A DNA stretch of 64,000 nt from Liopterus haemorrhoidalis (taxonomy: Eukaryota; Arthropoda; Insecta; Coleoptera; Dytiscidae): the NCBI GenBank assembly GCA_963971575.1, contig OZ020616.1, positions 372,001 through 436,000 on the forward strand. The letters run 5' to 3'. Shown piece by piece: positions 54,340 to 64,000 of the stretch. Every line of letters starts with the position of its first letter. The stretch's first letter is position 1. The translations under genes and the position numbers were made by a program. The notes beneath the pieces were generated by a model that was not told where the DNA came from, did not search any database, and saw only the letters and a list, made by a program, of their open reading frames with translations.

Positions 54340-55335
54340 TAAAACTTAATAAATGTTCAAAAGTTTCTCCGTTTACTTGCATACAAAATGTTAAACGATC
54401 ATAAAAATGATTCAAAACATTCAGCAATTGCTCTTGAGGTATATTGTTGGATGCTTGAACAATTTTGTCTTGCAGTTCAGCAACATCCCTAAGTTTTCTA
54501 TTATATACTTTGGCCTTTAAATATCCCCAATAAAAAAATCATTGTGTGCCAAATCCGGAGATCTCGCTGGCCAATTCATCGACCCTCCTCTTCCAATCCA
54601 GCTATTTGGGAAAGTTCTATGTAAATATTCTTTAACTATTCTAGAATAATGGACTTGTGTGCCATCATGTTGAAACCATACTTGTCCATTAATATTCAGG
54701 TTTCGGAACGCAGGTAATATTTGGTTATGCAAAAGGGCTAAATATTTTGCGGAATTAAGGTTACCGTCAATAAAAAAAGGTCATAATATTGGTTCCTATT
54801 ATCCCTGCCCAAACATTTAATTTTTGCGGCCTTTGAGTTCGGGAGGAATGAAACAAATGTAAATTTTCTCGACTCCAGTACCTAAAAATTGGTCTGTGCA
54901 CTTCATCATTTAGAGTAAACGTTGCTTCGTCTGTAAAAAAATTTTTTTTAAGCATTGTTGGTCGGAATTAATTTTTTCAAACATTTCAAAACAAAAATCC
55001 ATACGTACTGCTGCGTCCCTTTCTAACAATTCTTGATGATTTTGAAATTTGTATGATCGAAACTTTTCTTTTAAGAAGTTAAAAACAGATCCAATACTGA
55101 CACCAACGGTTTGTGCAATTGATCTTAAAGTATTTTGATTATTTTCTTCCACTTATAATAATATTTCCAATTGCTTCTCTTCTGTAAGCACGTGGGATGT
55201 TGTTCTTTTTTTTATTATGTTTTGACTTAAGACATCCTTTGCGATGAAATTTATTAACTAGTCTTGAAATTGTAGAGGGATTTGGTATTGGCCGATCTGG
55301 ATAAGTTGCACTAAATACAACAGAAACTTCTCCTA
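54340..55335 (-). pseudogene. IS630/Tc1-type DDE transposase (DUF4817-like) pseudogene
   Basis: On minus, blocks in order: YPDRPIPNPSTISRLVNKFH, SIAQTVGVSIGSVFNFLK, FFTDEATFTLNDEVHRP, LNVWAGIIGTNIM, VWFQHDGTQVHYS, PNSWIGRGGSMNWPARSPDL and GYLKAKVYNRKLRDV. The DEA, HDG and PDL-x-x-(N)D motifs mark the DDE core. Several frameshifts (near 55155, 54950, 54750 and 54525) and a stop break it into four pieces. Confidence 0.88.
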
Positions 55336-55339
55336 AAAT

Positions 55340-55868
55340 TGAAAAAAAAAAATGGAAATATAGTATTGAATTCTTGCTTGCAGCAACATTTCTAAAAATA
55401 TGTTACGCAATGTAATGCGAAACATAAAATAAAGAATAAGATTGTGTTTAAACAGTAATGGATATTTATTCGAACAATATTTGTAACCAAAATACTTGGT
55501 TGTTTTTACTTTTGTTCTTATTATATGTAAGTTTTTAATCGTACTATTTTTATAAGTTTGTAACGTTGATTTCTCCGTTATTAAAAAAATTTCATTATAA
55601 ACATGTTTAATTTTTATAATGACAAAAAAATCGTTATTCCAATGGGCTAACAATATACAGGGTATTCCATTTAGAAAAACATTTTTCAAAATACCTGGTC
55701 AATGAAAAATCCAAAAATATTTTTGAGTTTGTCGTAATATTTCCTACAAAAAATACTCGAACTTTGCCCATTTAACCGAATCTCTATCTATATTATTAGG
55801 AAAGATATCAATGGTGAGCCACTTTGCTGGGACATCTGTATTATGCGCATCAATGACAGAATTCCTAA
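55340..55868. other. AT-rich intergenic
   Basis: No gene. At 55657 TATACAGGGTATTCCATT looks like a Tc1/IS630 end but no partner end was found. Confidence 0.5.
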
Positions 55869-55870
55869 TA

Positions 55871-56468
55871 CCCTTTTCACACTAGATCTTTAAGACGAGT
55901 GAACTTAAAGTTCACCGATGTTTAAGATCGGTATGCTTTCACACTTGATGTTTAAATCTCTGGTGCTGTCATCAGCTACAGTAATTTTGTCATTAAGTTA
56001 CCGTCATGAAATTACCAGTTTTGAACTGTCTGCGCAGACGCACATTTTGAATTATTATAAACAATTAAGGATATTTCATTTCATTCTACAATAAAGGCAC
56101 TATAATAAAGAATATATTACACCTGTATTAACATGTAAGTCGATACATTTTATCTCAATTATTGTAGCTCTGTATTTTATTAAACACATTATTAAAATAA
56201 ATAATTTTATTATAACAATAAGTATAAACTTCTTATAACGTCGATATAATACAGTATTCTTGTTTATGATAATATAAAATGTTGACAGCACAAATTCAAG
56301 GAGTATTTTTTTATAATAGAAATTAAGTTGTCAATGCGTACGAAGTTTAAGACGCAGATCTGTGTCTTAAACATCGCTTGTATTTAGACGAGGCCGTACG
56401 GTTTCACATTAGCGTTTAAAGATACATTCACTTTAACATCCGATCTTAAAGATCTAGTGTGAAAAGGG
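55871..56468. mobile_element. 598-bp TA-flanked MITE
   Basis: CCCTTTTCACACTAGATCTT and onwards is inverted exactly at the right end (25-bp perfect ends). TA at 55869-55870 and 56469-56470. Diverged inner repeats of the end motif lie at both sides (GCTTTCACACTTGATGTTTA). Confidence 0.9.
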
Positions 56469-56762
56469 TATCACAATATACTAAAATTCTAAACTCATCA
56501 CGCCTGCTAGTTATGTGACCCGCTATGCTCATGTGTAATGTTAGTTGCAAAAATCACAAAATAGTGATTTTTCTCTAACTCCAGAATTTTAAAAATTTGT
56601 ATCCGACTACTGACTTTGACTCCAACTGTGTGATATGAATTATTCGTTATTAGAATAATAAAATACATAAATATAAAAAAATAAATAAATAAATTCAAAT
56701 CCTATTTAATAAATAACTTTAAATTGAATTAGTTCTTAAAAATAACTTTTGCAATATACTGT

Positions 56763-57070
56763 ATATGCTGTATGAAAACGTGGAAAATCATATTTTTTTA
56801 TTACAAGATCACATGACCGTTTGAGCCCTTTGGGAGCCTCCGAATCGCATGCATATATTTAAAAGACTTTAAATTTGTTATAACTTTCTTTTGACAAAAG
56901 GGCAAGCAATATTAAATCAGAGAAAAGCACAAAAATTTTGTGTTTAAGTGGAAATGCAATTTTACCTATGACCGGAAAGCGTGCAGGGGTTTAGTACCAT
57001 CCCTTTTTTGTTGTCACAGGGTAAATATTCTCTCCTCCAAAAGGCATGCTGTATGAAATCGGAGACCAAA
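56763..57070 (+). repeat. Dispersed repeat, partner at 63917-64000
   Basis: GAAAACGTGGAAAATCATAT and ACAAGATCACATGACCGTTT recur at the right edge of the window with few changes. The partner is cut by the edge. Confidence 0.8.
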
Positions 57071-57079
57071 AACTGTCAT

Positions 57080-58090
57080 GAGCTCCCGGTCTATTATAAT
57101 TTTTGCTTTATGCACTTTTCGAAATATTTAAATTTGGTGTGGGTCACCCCAATTTTTTAATATCAATTTTTTCTTCTAACGTTCGTCTGTTAAATGGAAT
57201 TTCCAATAATGATTTGACAGTATTCATTTTTTAAACCTATTGTTTTATAATCTAAAATACGAAACGTGTTTGTTAAGGTAAGATACTTATATAAATTTTA
57301 AAGAAAAAGTTAGAAAATACTAATTATTAATTCCTACCTAAACGATACATTTTTAGAGATAATATAGGTATAGTGATTTCAGTTACGATTTAAATAAATA
57401 CATTCAATAATTTCATAGTACTGTGATCACTGTTATTGTGACGCTAACAGCATTCTAGCTCCGATCCCCACCAGTTTATCTCTACTGCCTACGCACCGCT
57501 ACCCCTTTACAAGCCTACATTTGCACTTTTCTTGACGCTAGGATATAAGCAGCGCGACTTAGGCTTTTTCAAAGGAAACTTGTAAATATTTATGAAACAA
57601 TAGCATTCAATGTTCAAAATATATTTAAAAAAAGAATTTTCACACCATAATTACTATGTTAAATGCATTTTGAGTTCAAAAAAAGATTTTTTTTCTTCAA
57701 GCGGATTATAATGCTAACATTACATTGTTCAATACATTCGGTAGAAATGATACATTTTTTTACTAGTAACAAAATGTGAACATTTTTATACTAGTAAATA
57801 GTTCATATAGTTATCAACAGATGGCAGCAGTCGCCATAAATAAATCTGTCAATTTAATATGTTTGTAGCATGATTTGTAGTGAATTAAGAAATTAGTTAC
57901 GTTATTAGTGAATTACTTTATTATTATTCTGTGATTAGTTACAAAATACACAATATAAAGATCAAAAATTAAAAAATGTCTCAACCAATTCAATGTACAC
58001 CGCCGGAATTAGCAGCAATAGCATCTGAAACCGACTTTATAAGTCATAAGTATTTATGGTTGCAAATTTTTAATACCTACGCTTGAAGAA
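57080..58090. other. AT-rich intergenic, nothing recognised
   Basis: No ORF with family resemblance and no inverted-repeat element noted. Confidence 0.5.
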
Positions 58091-58094
58091 AAAA

Positions 58095-58232
58095 TAGTAT
58101 ATGTCACTCGGAGTAGAACGCCTTTTTTGTGCTTCGCTCAATATGCAAGCCTCGGCTGCGCCTCGGCAGGAACATTTGAGCTCAGCACAAAAAAGAGCGC
58201 GTTCTACTCCTAGTAACATAATATACTATTTA
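58095..58232. mobile_element. Fold-back MITE, about 138 bp
   Basis: AGTAGAACGCCTTTTTTGTG and GCACAAAAAAGAGCGCGTTC are imperfect inverted halves. GC-rich relative to its setting. Outer ends are near AGTATAT/ATATACT. Confidence 0.65.
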
Positions 58233-58980
58233 TTTATTTTTAAGTAAGAGCTGCAGCTCCGCAGCGCGTACTCAGTAGCCGTCACTGCTCCCATCTCTAT
58301 TCCAGATCCCTGTAATTCAATATTGCGCTTGACGGACGATTAAAAATTTGCCAATAAATGAATAATTCATAATTTAGAATACAGTAATCAAATAATAAAT
58401 GTCACCGATTGCATTAGAAGTTCAGTTCAGTTGTAATTCTAATTTATATTAATAAATAATAGTGACCTAGTAAATAATGTCACAATATCGGAAATAACTC
58501 ACTTACAGGTCAATGTACCTTCCTTTTAATATGTTTCAATATTACTAAAATTATTAATAACTTTTTTCGACATTAGATGTCAATTAAAAGGACATGTCCT
58601 TCAGTTTTAAAAGAGAAATTTTATAGACTTGTAAAAATATTAATATTCAATAACATTTGGTTATAAAATATCTAATTTTTGCATGAGGTCTGTGTATGGC
58701 AATGCCAAAGTTAAGGTTAGGTTCCATGCTAAAATATTTGCTTATATTAATTTTATCAGCGGCGGTGGTCATTAGAGGGCCAGACGGACTGGGCCCAACT
58801 TACTAGGAATGGGAAAAAAACATCGATGTTTTTACCATCGATGGTCAGCTGGCGATAGTATCGATAAAACATCGATGTCTACTACCGATGTCGATGTTTA
58901 AACTTTGAAATTCAAAAACTACCGCTAGATGCGCTGGAATCTTAAAAATTTAATTTTTATTAAAATTAGTACACAAAATA

Positions 58981-59387
58981 CAGTCTGTTTCAAACGCTTA
59001 GGTGGAACTAGATTTTGCAATTTAGTTACTTTCATCGCTTAAATCGTGCTTTTCGGCCGTTTTGTTTAAGCTTTGTAAATCATACTTACAATAAACATTT
59101 TTTGGTTAAGGTTAATATCATTTTAAAATGTCATTTTCTTTATATTTTGATTTTTTGTGTAATTCTTAATACAAATTTCCCATTTATTTATTTTTTTGTC
59201 ATTAAAATATATAAAAAAATAATTTAATTTTGACATAGGTCATTCGTTTCCATGGTTTCATTGTTGTAATTTTAAATTTTGACATTCCAACGTGAAAAAT
59301 GAAATAACCCAAGAAAGGTCCCTTGTCGTGACAACCTAAAAGAACGAAATTCCCATTTAGTTCCGCCTAAGCGTTTGAAACAGACTG
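58981..59387. mobile_element. 407-bp MITE, complete copy
   Basis: CAGTCTGTTTCAAACGC to GCGTTTGAAACAGACTG with TA at 58979-58980 and 59388-59389. Same length as the inner copy at 28223. Confidence 0.93.
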
Positions 59388-59534
59388 TATAAGCGCCATC
59401 TATTGTGATATAACAATACTAATAGTGTTAGTTCTCATTCTTAGCAGTTAGCAGAATACGAAAAAATAAGAAGAAACTTCTAATTTTTGTAAACAATGCG
59501 AACGATCAAAGACGCGTACACACTTTTTCTTTTT

Positions 59535-60031
59535 GAGTCTTGTTGACACTTTCCCAGTTGTTATTCCTCCAATCCCTGGATTTTTGTAAGTTGTCATTAG
59601 CTATTTTTTTATATATTGAAAATGGCTTTTCCTGAACAAAATGATCAAAAGCTTCAATTAATCGGTAAAAGTAACTAGAATTGAATCTAGTTCCGCCTAA
59701 ACCAAAGGAACAGACTTTATTTCAACTTAAAAAAGTATAATAATTGTGTATGACAGTGTTATTTTAAATAATATAAAATTAACATTAAGATTACTATATT
59801 AGTATTGTAATAAAATCCAATATTTCATTTTAGAAATGTAAAAATAGTGAGGTCTGTTCCTTTGGCTTAGGCGGAACTAAATTTTCAATTCTGGTTACTT
59901 TTACCGATTGATTAAAGCTTTTGATCATTTTGTTCAGGAAAAGTCAACTTCAATATATAAAAAAATATCTAATGAGAAATTACAAAAATGAAAATTGTGG
60001 TTAGTTCCGCCTAATCGTTTGGAATAGACTG
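59535..60031. mobile_element. Two diverged MITEs of the GCGGAACTA group
   Basis: One ends CTAAACCAAAGGAACAGAC near 59715. The other starts GTCTGTTCCTTTGGCTTAG at about 59853 and ends TCGTTTGGAATAGACTG near 60031. They share interior CTTTTGATCATTTTGTTC. Confidence 0.7.
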
Positions 60032-60359
60032 TAGGTACAAATTAGGATTATTATATTGGGTATAATAATGTTAATGTGAAATAAATTACTATTAAAAAGG
60101 AATATTTCTATTTCAAAATCTAATAAATGCTTTTTGTGTATTATATGTTACTTTTTTCGTATTTTATCTTTACATTATTAAATAAAACCTATATAATATA
60201 AATAAATAGCTTTTTTAATATTAATAAAACATCGATGTTTCCGATACATCGATGTTTTTCCTTCGATGTTTTTTCAACATCGATAGTAAGTGCCGATGTT
60301 AACATCGATGTTAAACATCGATGTTTTGCTTTCGATGTACATCCCTACAACTTACAGAT

Positions 60360-60887
60360 ACTGTACAATAACAGTCTGGCTAATGGTGGCAACGCCATAG
60401 CTATAGTTTCAAATGGTAAAATAAGATTATCTTTGCAGAATCAGTACATTTTTGTGATTAGGCATTTTCACAAAAATATATAGGATTATTATTGAATATT
60501 ATGTTATAATAAAAATAAACACGTCTTAATGCAGTGCATAACTACAGATTTATTGCTGTTATAGTTGCTAATTTTAGTGTTCTTTTAATTTTTTTTCCTT
60601 TTTTCCGGGTTCTTTGGAATTTTATCATAAGAAAATTATACTTTGACCAATTCGAATGGAATAGTAATTTTAGTTCAGAATTTGATAGAATCATTGACGT
60701 CATACAAATAGACTCAGCACGCTGTATGCCTTAGCATTGTTTGTTATGAAGCCAAGACCCTGCGGAGGCGAAAGAGGGATTTGCCCCAAGGAATATAACA
60801 AGTTGCCTAATTTACAATTATTTTATTCAGCTATTGCCAAGATAAACGCCGGCGCCGTATTGTGTTTATGATTGTTTTGTTGTGTTA
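60360..60887. other. Intergenic, nothing recognised
   Basis: AT-rich; short ORFs without family resemblance. Confidence 0.5.
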
Positions 60888-61100
60888 AGCTGCATTCAGA
60901 GCTCTGTAAATCAACACGTTGTACGCTATGGATAATTTTTAAACGAGGTCATTTGGTATGATCGGACATGCTCGTGCTTTGTCGTTGCTATACTACTGTT
61001 GAGCGATATAGTACGAGCTTGTCCGATCATACCAATTGCACTCGTTTAAAAACTATCCATAACGCACAACGTGTTAATTTACTGAGCTCTGAATGCAGCT
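60888..61100. mobile_element. 213-bp Harbinger-type MITE
   Basis: AGCTGCATTCAGAGCTCTGT and its complement at the right, with nearly the whole element an imperfect fold-back. TTA at 60885-60887 and 61101-61103 is the target duplication. Confidence 0.9.
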
Positions 61101-61432
61101 TTATTTTTTCTATTTTACTATCTTACCTTTTCATTATATTTCAACTTTTAATAATATTGCCGTAAATTGCATTTTAAGAGTTGCGAACTGTATTTCAACT
61201 ACGTAGTATTTTAAATACTAAAAAGTAATATTTAATTAAAATGTTACATATAGTTTTACCTTTAAAAAAAAGTATTTGTATTCACTACTTCGAATACATC
61301 AGAAAAGTATTTTATCCAGGATTGATTATAGATATACATCTTTATAATTTGTCAGATAAAATTTAATTTATGTAATAAATGATGTAATATCTGCCCATTT
61401 TAAATTTAGAAAGTGTCTGAAGCATTGCCATA

Positions 61433-61555
61433 CAATATGATCGAGAAAAAAAGGTGTCTTAATATACATGGAATTCATTTATTTTTATATTAACAGAATT
61501 GCCCACTTAACATTTTAAATTCAGGGCCTACTAAACTTTTTTTTCGATCATATTG
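61433..61555. mobile_element. 123-bp TA-flanked MITE
   Basis: CAATATGATCGAGAAAAAAA and its complement at the right; TA duplicated at both sides. A single end of the family lies at about 47590. Confidence 0.8.
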
Positions 61556-61761
61556 TATTTTAAATGTATGTAATTTAGAAACCTACTAATTATCTTAAAT
61601 ATATACTAATAAATTCAGGTTAATTTAATATTATTTATGAAATTTATTTTATTAAAATTTGCAGTTTTATAAAAAAATATATTTTTACTTTCAATTCTTA
61701 TCGGCAAAACATGGATGTATGCAAACTGTACAACTCCTCGGGGAAAGCCCCGTTTCCCCGC

Positions 61762-61915
61762 CTATAGAGGTGTGGGCTTCATAACAACTCGTCCTCGTTC
61801 AGTCTCTATGTTATCTACCTCATTGGGTCCCTCCAACAACTCCATTGCTCCATGCCAACTGCCAACGTATGGCCTTGAATCTGGCCCCACGTGTTTGAGT
61901 ATCGACGAATCGTCA
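61762..61915 (-). CDS. Probable last coding exon of an unidentified gene
   Basis: I do not recognise the protein. On minus, a good acceptor (AACCAG at 61921-61916) opens 50 codons, DDSSILKHVGPDSRPYVG, SWHGAMELLEGPNEVDNIET and ERGRVVMKPTPL, then TAG at 61764-61762. The stretch is clearly more GC-rich than its flanks, and AATAAA on minus lies about 120 bp further on (near 61645). Earlier exons would lie beyond 61.9 kb, outside the recognisable part of the window. A plus-strand ORF overlaps it but lacks a credible donor or acceptor. Confidence 0.55.
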
Positions 61916-61919
61916 CTGG

Positions 61920-62760
61920 TTTTTGTGAATGAGAAAATTGTATAAATTTAGCAACATTTATTAAAAATATAATTTAACATAATCTATAAATTTGAACAAA
62001 TGTTTAACAAGATTTAAAATGAAAGTTTAATTGTGTTTTTTACGAAAAATAATTTATAATACAGTAATATCACTATAAATATAAAAAATGTTTTTTAAGA
62101 TGAGTATCACTTGAGCATAGCTACCTATACCTGGGTTCAGCTAAACTACCTTTATTATTTTACATATCTACAGATTAGAATTCTAGAGGAAAACACAATT
62201 CAAACACAGTTCCTACTGAATTTGAGTCTGTATTTTTCAGGCGAAGTCTAATACATTCTACAACTATTTTAAAAAATGTGAAGTGTATATTTACACACGT
62301 TTCAAGGTTTCGTAGGTATATAGTAAGGTCGCAGAGCACTCAAATATTCGATGTCAGGAATAATTTTGCAAAATATTTATTTTTATAACTAAAATTTCGT
62401 TTCATGCATCTTTTACTTAATACCCCACTCAAAATTATCATTTTTTTTTCTGTTTTCGAATAATGTACATGTGTCTACATTTTTAAAATAAAAAATCAGA
62501 AGGATTGAATATAACAAAAAATCGATACTATTAAACAAAAAATAATCGGTTCAAAATTCCCTTTGTACTATTTCGATTTATGACATTACTAAGATTTTTT
62601 AAAAATTTTTAAGCCAACCCTTCTAAGGCGGACGTTTTTTGCACATATTTGTTAAAAATTGAGTCTTAATAAAAAGTTGTAGAAAGCTTTTGATGCGCAG
62701 ATCATGCGCACTAAGAATTTTCATTTAATATCCTACTGGAAACATTTTTATACAAAAAAA
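61920..62760. other. AT-rich region, nothing recognised
   Basis: If the exon at 61762-61915 is real, this is its intron. Confidence 0.45.
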
Positions 62761-62762
62761 AA

Positions 62763-63166
62763 ATCTGTTCCAAACGGTTAGGCGGAACTAAATGGGAATG
62801 TCGTTCTTTTAGGTTGTCACGAGAAGGGACCTTGCTTGGGATATTTCATTTTTCACGTTGGAATGTCAAAATTTAAAATTCCAACAATGAAACCATAGAA
62901 ACGAATGACATGTCAAAATTAAATTATTTTTTTTTATAAATTTTAATGACAAAAAAATAAATAAATGGGAAATTTGTATTATATTAATGGTAAATATCAA
63001 AATATAAAGAAAATTACATTTTAAAATGATATTAATCTTAACCAGAAAATGTTTATTGTAAGTATGATTTACAAAGCTTAAACAAAACGGCCGAAAAGCA
63101 CGATTTAAACGATGAAAGTAACTAGATTGCAAAATCTAGTTCCGCCTAACCGTTTGGAACAGACTT
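62763..63166. mobile_element. 407-bp MITE family, near-complete copy
   Basis: Left TCTGTTCCAAACGGTTAGG and right CCTAACCGTTTGGAACAGA. Terminal bases are slightly eroded. Confidence 0.85.
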
Positions 63167-63174
63167 TATATGTA

Positions 63175-63507
63175 TAAACAGTTCACTTTTGTAAGAAGAA
63201 ACTAAAAGGAAATTTTGTTTTCAACAGTTTGCACCTTTGAAACTGTATGTCATGTTGGTATTACAGAAAAATAATTTGAAAAGTCAGATTATAAATAAGT
63301 CATTTAAAAAATACCATTTGTCATAATTCATTTTGAATAGTGACATCTTAAATATTTTGTAAATATAATACTAACCTAAAATAATACAAACATAACCCAA
63401 AACTGTAAAGTCTTTTTTACAATATAACCAAGTTTCTAATACACTATAAAAATCATCAAAATAACCAGTTTATATCTAGTTTGTTCTTACAAAAGTGAAA
63501 TGCTTAT
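63175..63507. mobile_element. TA element with GTTCACTTTTGTAAG ends, uninterrupted copy
   Basis: Left CAGTTCACTTTTGTAAGAAG and right TTCTTACAAAAGTGAAATGC. Shares interior AACAGTTTGCACC with 40531-41598, and shows that element without its insertion. Confidence 0.8.
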
Positions 63508-63554
63508 ACATATCCACATATTTTTCGAGGGATATTTTTTTTTTGTCTTAGTAT

Positions 63555-63695
63555 TTTTTGTATGCAAATCAAAATATTGTATATGCATGCAAAATTTCAA
63601 TTCTCTATGTTCAGCTGTTTGGCCACAATTTTTACAGACACATGAGTGACGGTATAAAGGTTTTTGGATTATACCTACAAAATCCTCAAATAAAT
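63555..63695 (-). mobile_element. Repeat family C, 5' fragment (inverted, decayed)
   Basis: On minus: GATTTTGTAGGTATAATCC, then TTTATACCGTCACTCATG and AATTGTGGCCAAACAGCTG, matching the first 140 bp of the family. Confidence 0.7.
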
Positions 63696-63762
63696 AGTAT
63701 AAAAAAGCTAATTACAAAGATTTATCTTCAAAATGTACTATCTAATTAAAAAATTGGCATGT

Positions 63763-64000
63763 GGCCCTCGTTGGGCCAAAGGTGGAATTTTCGGAAAAAT
63801 GTCACTGAAGAATTTCACGAAAGTCACACAAAATTTTTTCGATATTTTCCACCTTTGGGCCGCATGCTAATTTTTTTATAGAGGTTTTATGACACAAACT
63901 TTAATTCTTTTCATCGGCATGCTGCATGAAAACGCGGAAAATCACATTTTTTTATTACAAGATCACGTGACCGTTTGAGCGCTTTGGGACGAATCGCATG
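63763..64000. repeat. Fold-back followed by a dispersed repeat cut at the window edge
   Basis: GGCATGTGGCCCTCGTTGGG and TCCACCTTTGGGCCGCATGC form a fold-back at 63763-63873. From 63917 the sequence matches 56763-56850 up to the edge. Confidence 0.7.

Larger units (their letters stand above)
58804..60347. mobile_element. hAT-type element, 1,544 bp, ATCGAT-rich ends, hosting other MITEs
   Basis: Starts TAGGAATGGGAAAAAAACAT and ends ATGTACATCCCTA. Exact 8-bp target duplication CAACTTAC at 58796-58803 and 60348-60355. Both ends carry many copies of ACATCGATGT-like motifs. The interior is filled by a complete 407-bp MITE and by two related elements. Confidence 0.9.

Noticed and set aside
59015..59227. 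70-codon ORF (MQFSYFHRLNRAFRP...) as a gene, also at 23.7, 28.6 and 62.9 kb
   Set aside because: Lies wholly in the 407-bp MITE and recurs only with it; no domain resemblance.
61715..61945. Plus-strand ORF of 76 codons
   Set aside because: Overlaps the minus-strand exon 61762-61915, which has an acceptor, stop and poly(A) signal; the plus ORF has no such support.

Overview
This is AT-rich nuclear DNA of an insect or a close arthropod relative. The evidence is spliced genes with GT-AG introns, a cuticular protein with a chitin-binding (Rebers-Riddiford type) domain, a lamin B receptor with an SR-rich linker, eukaryotic tRNA genes, and very many small DNA transposons. The order of insect cannot be fixed from this window. 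All gene calls are by eye from translation, splice sites and reading phase; no search was run.

Genes, left to right. (1) 1-17318, minus: the N-terminal part (about 1,595 codons in 7 exons) of a VPS13-family bridge-like lipid-transfer protein, running off the left edge. (2) 18002-19060, plus: complete Rab4 in 5 exons, head-to-head with Vps13 across about 0.7 kb that holds a DRE-like TATCGATA. (3) 23001-26949, minus: lamin B receptor (Tudor, SR-rich linker, sterol-reductase fold) in 3 coding exons, with a likely non-coding first exon near 27.4 kb. (4) 29216-29749, plus: complete SAP18 in 2 exons. (5) 29870-50913, minus: a secreted cuticular protein in 4 exons spread over 21 kb. It has a 36-nt signal-peptide exon, a TATA/Inr promoter at 50.95-50.98 kb, and converges tail-to-tail with SAP18. 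(6) 61762-61915, minus: a probable last coding exon of an unidentified gene whose other exons lie to the right. Four tRNA genes (two Glu-UUC, two Ala-CGC) sit inside intron 2 of the cuticular gene. The genes serve unrelated roles (lipid transfer, endosome recycling, nuclear envelope, histone deacetylation and splicing, cuticle), so no operon-like logic is expected.

Most of the rest is mobile or repeated DNA. Landmarks are: a 774-bp tandem duplication at 4.5-6.1 kb; a 151-bp tandem array at 8.1-9.8 kb whose sister lies inside another copy of the same element at 37.6-38.5 kb; a three-deep nest of DNA transposons at 11.46-12.81 kb with exact 8-bp target duplications; a dispersed element carrying an internal tRNA-like module (13.0, 23.4 and 47.7 kb, fragment at 63.6 kb); a 407-bp TA-flanked MITE present many times and once inserted into itself; a Harbinger element with a broken transposase (32.26-33.47 kb); a 163-bp-arm inverted repeat (34.83-35.19 kb); broken mariner-like and IS630-like transposases (49.6 and 54.3-55.3 kb); and a 1.54-kb hAT-type element whose ends are packed with ATCGAT sites (58.8-60.35 kb). 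No CRISPR array, operon or bacterial-type system was seen.
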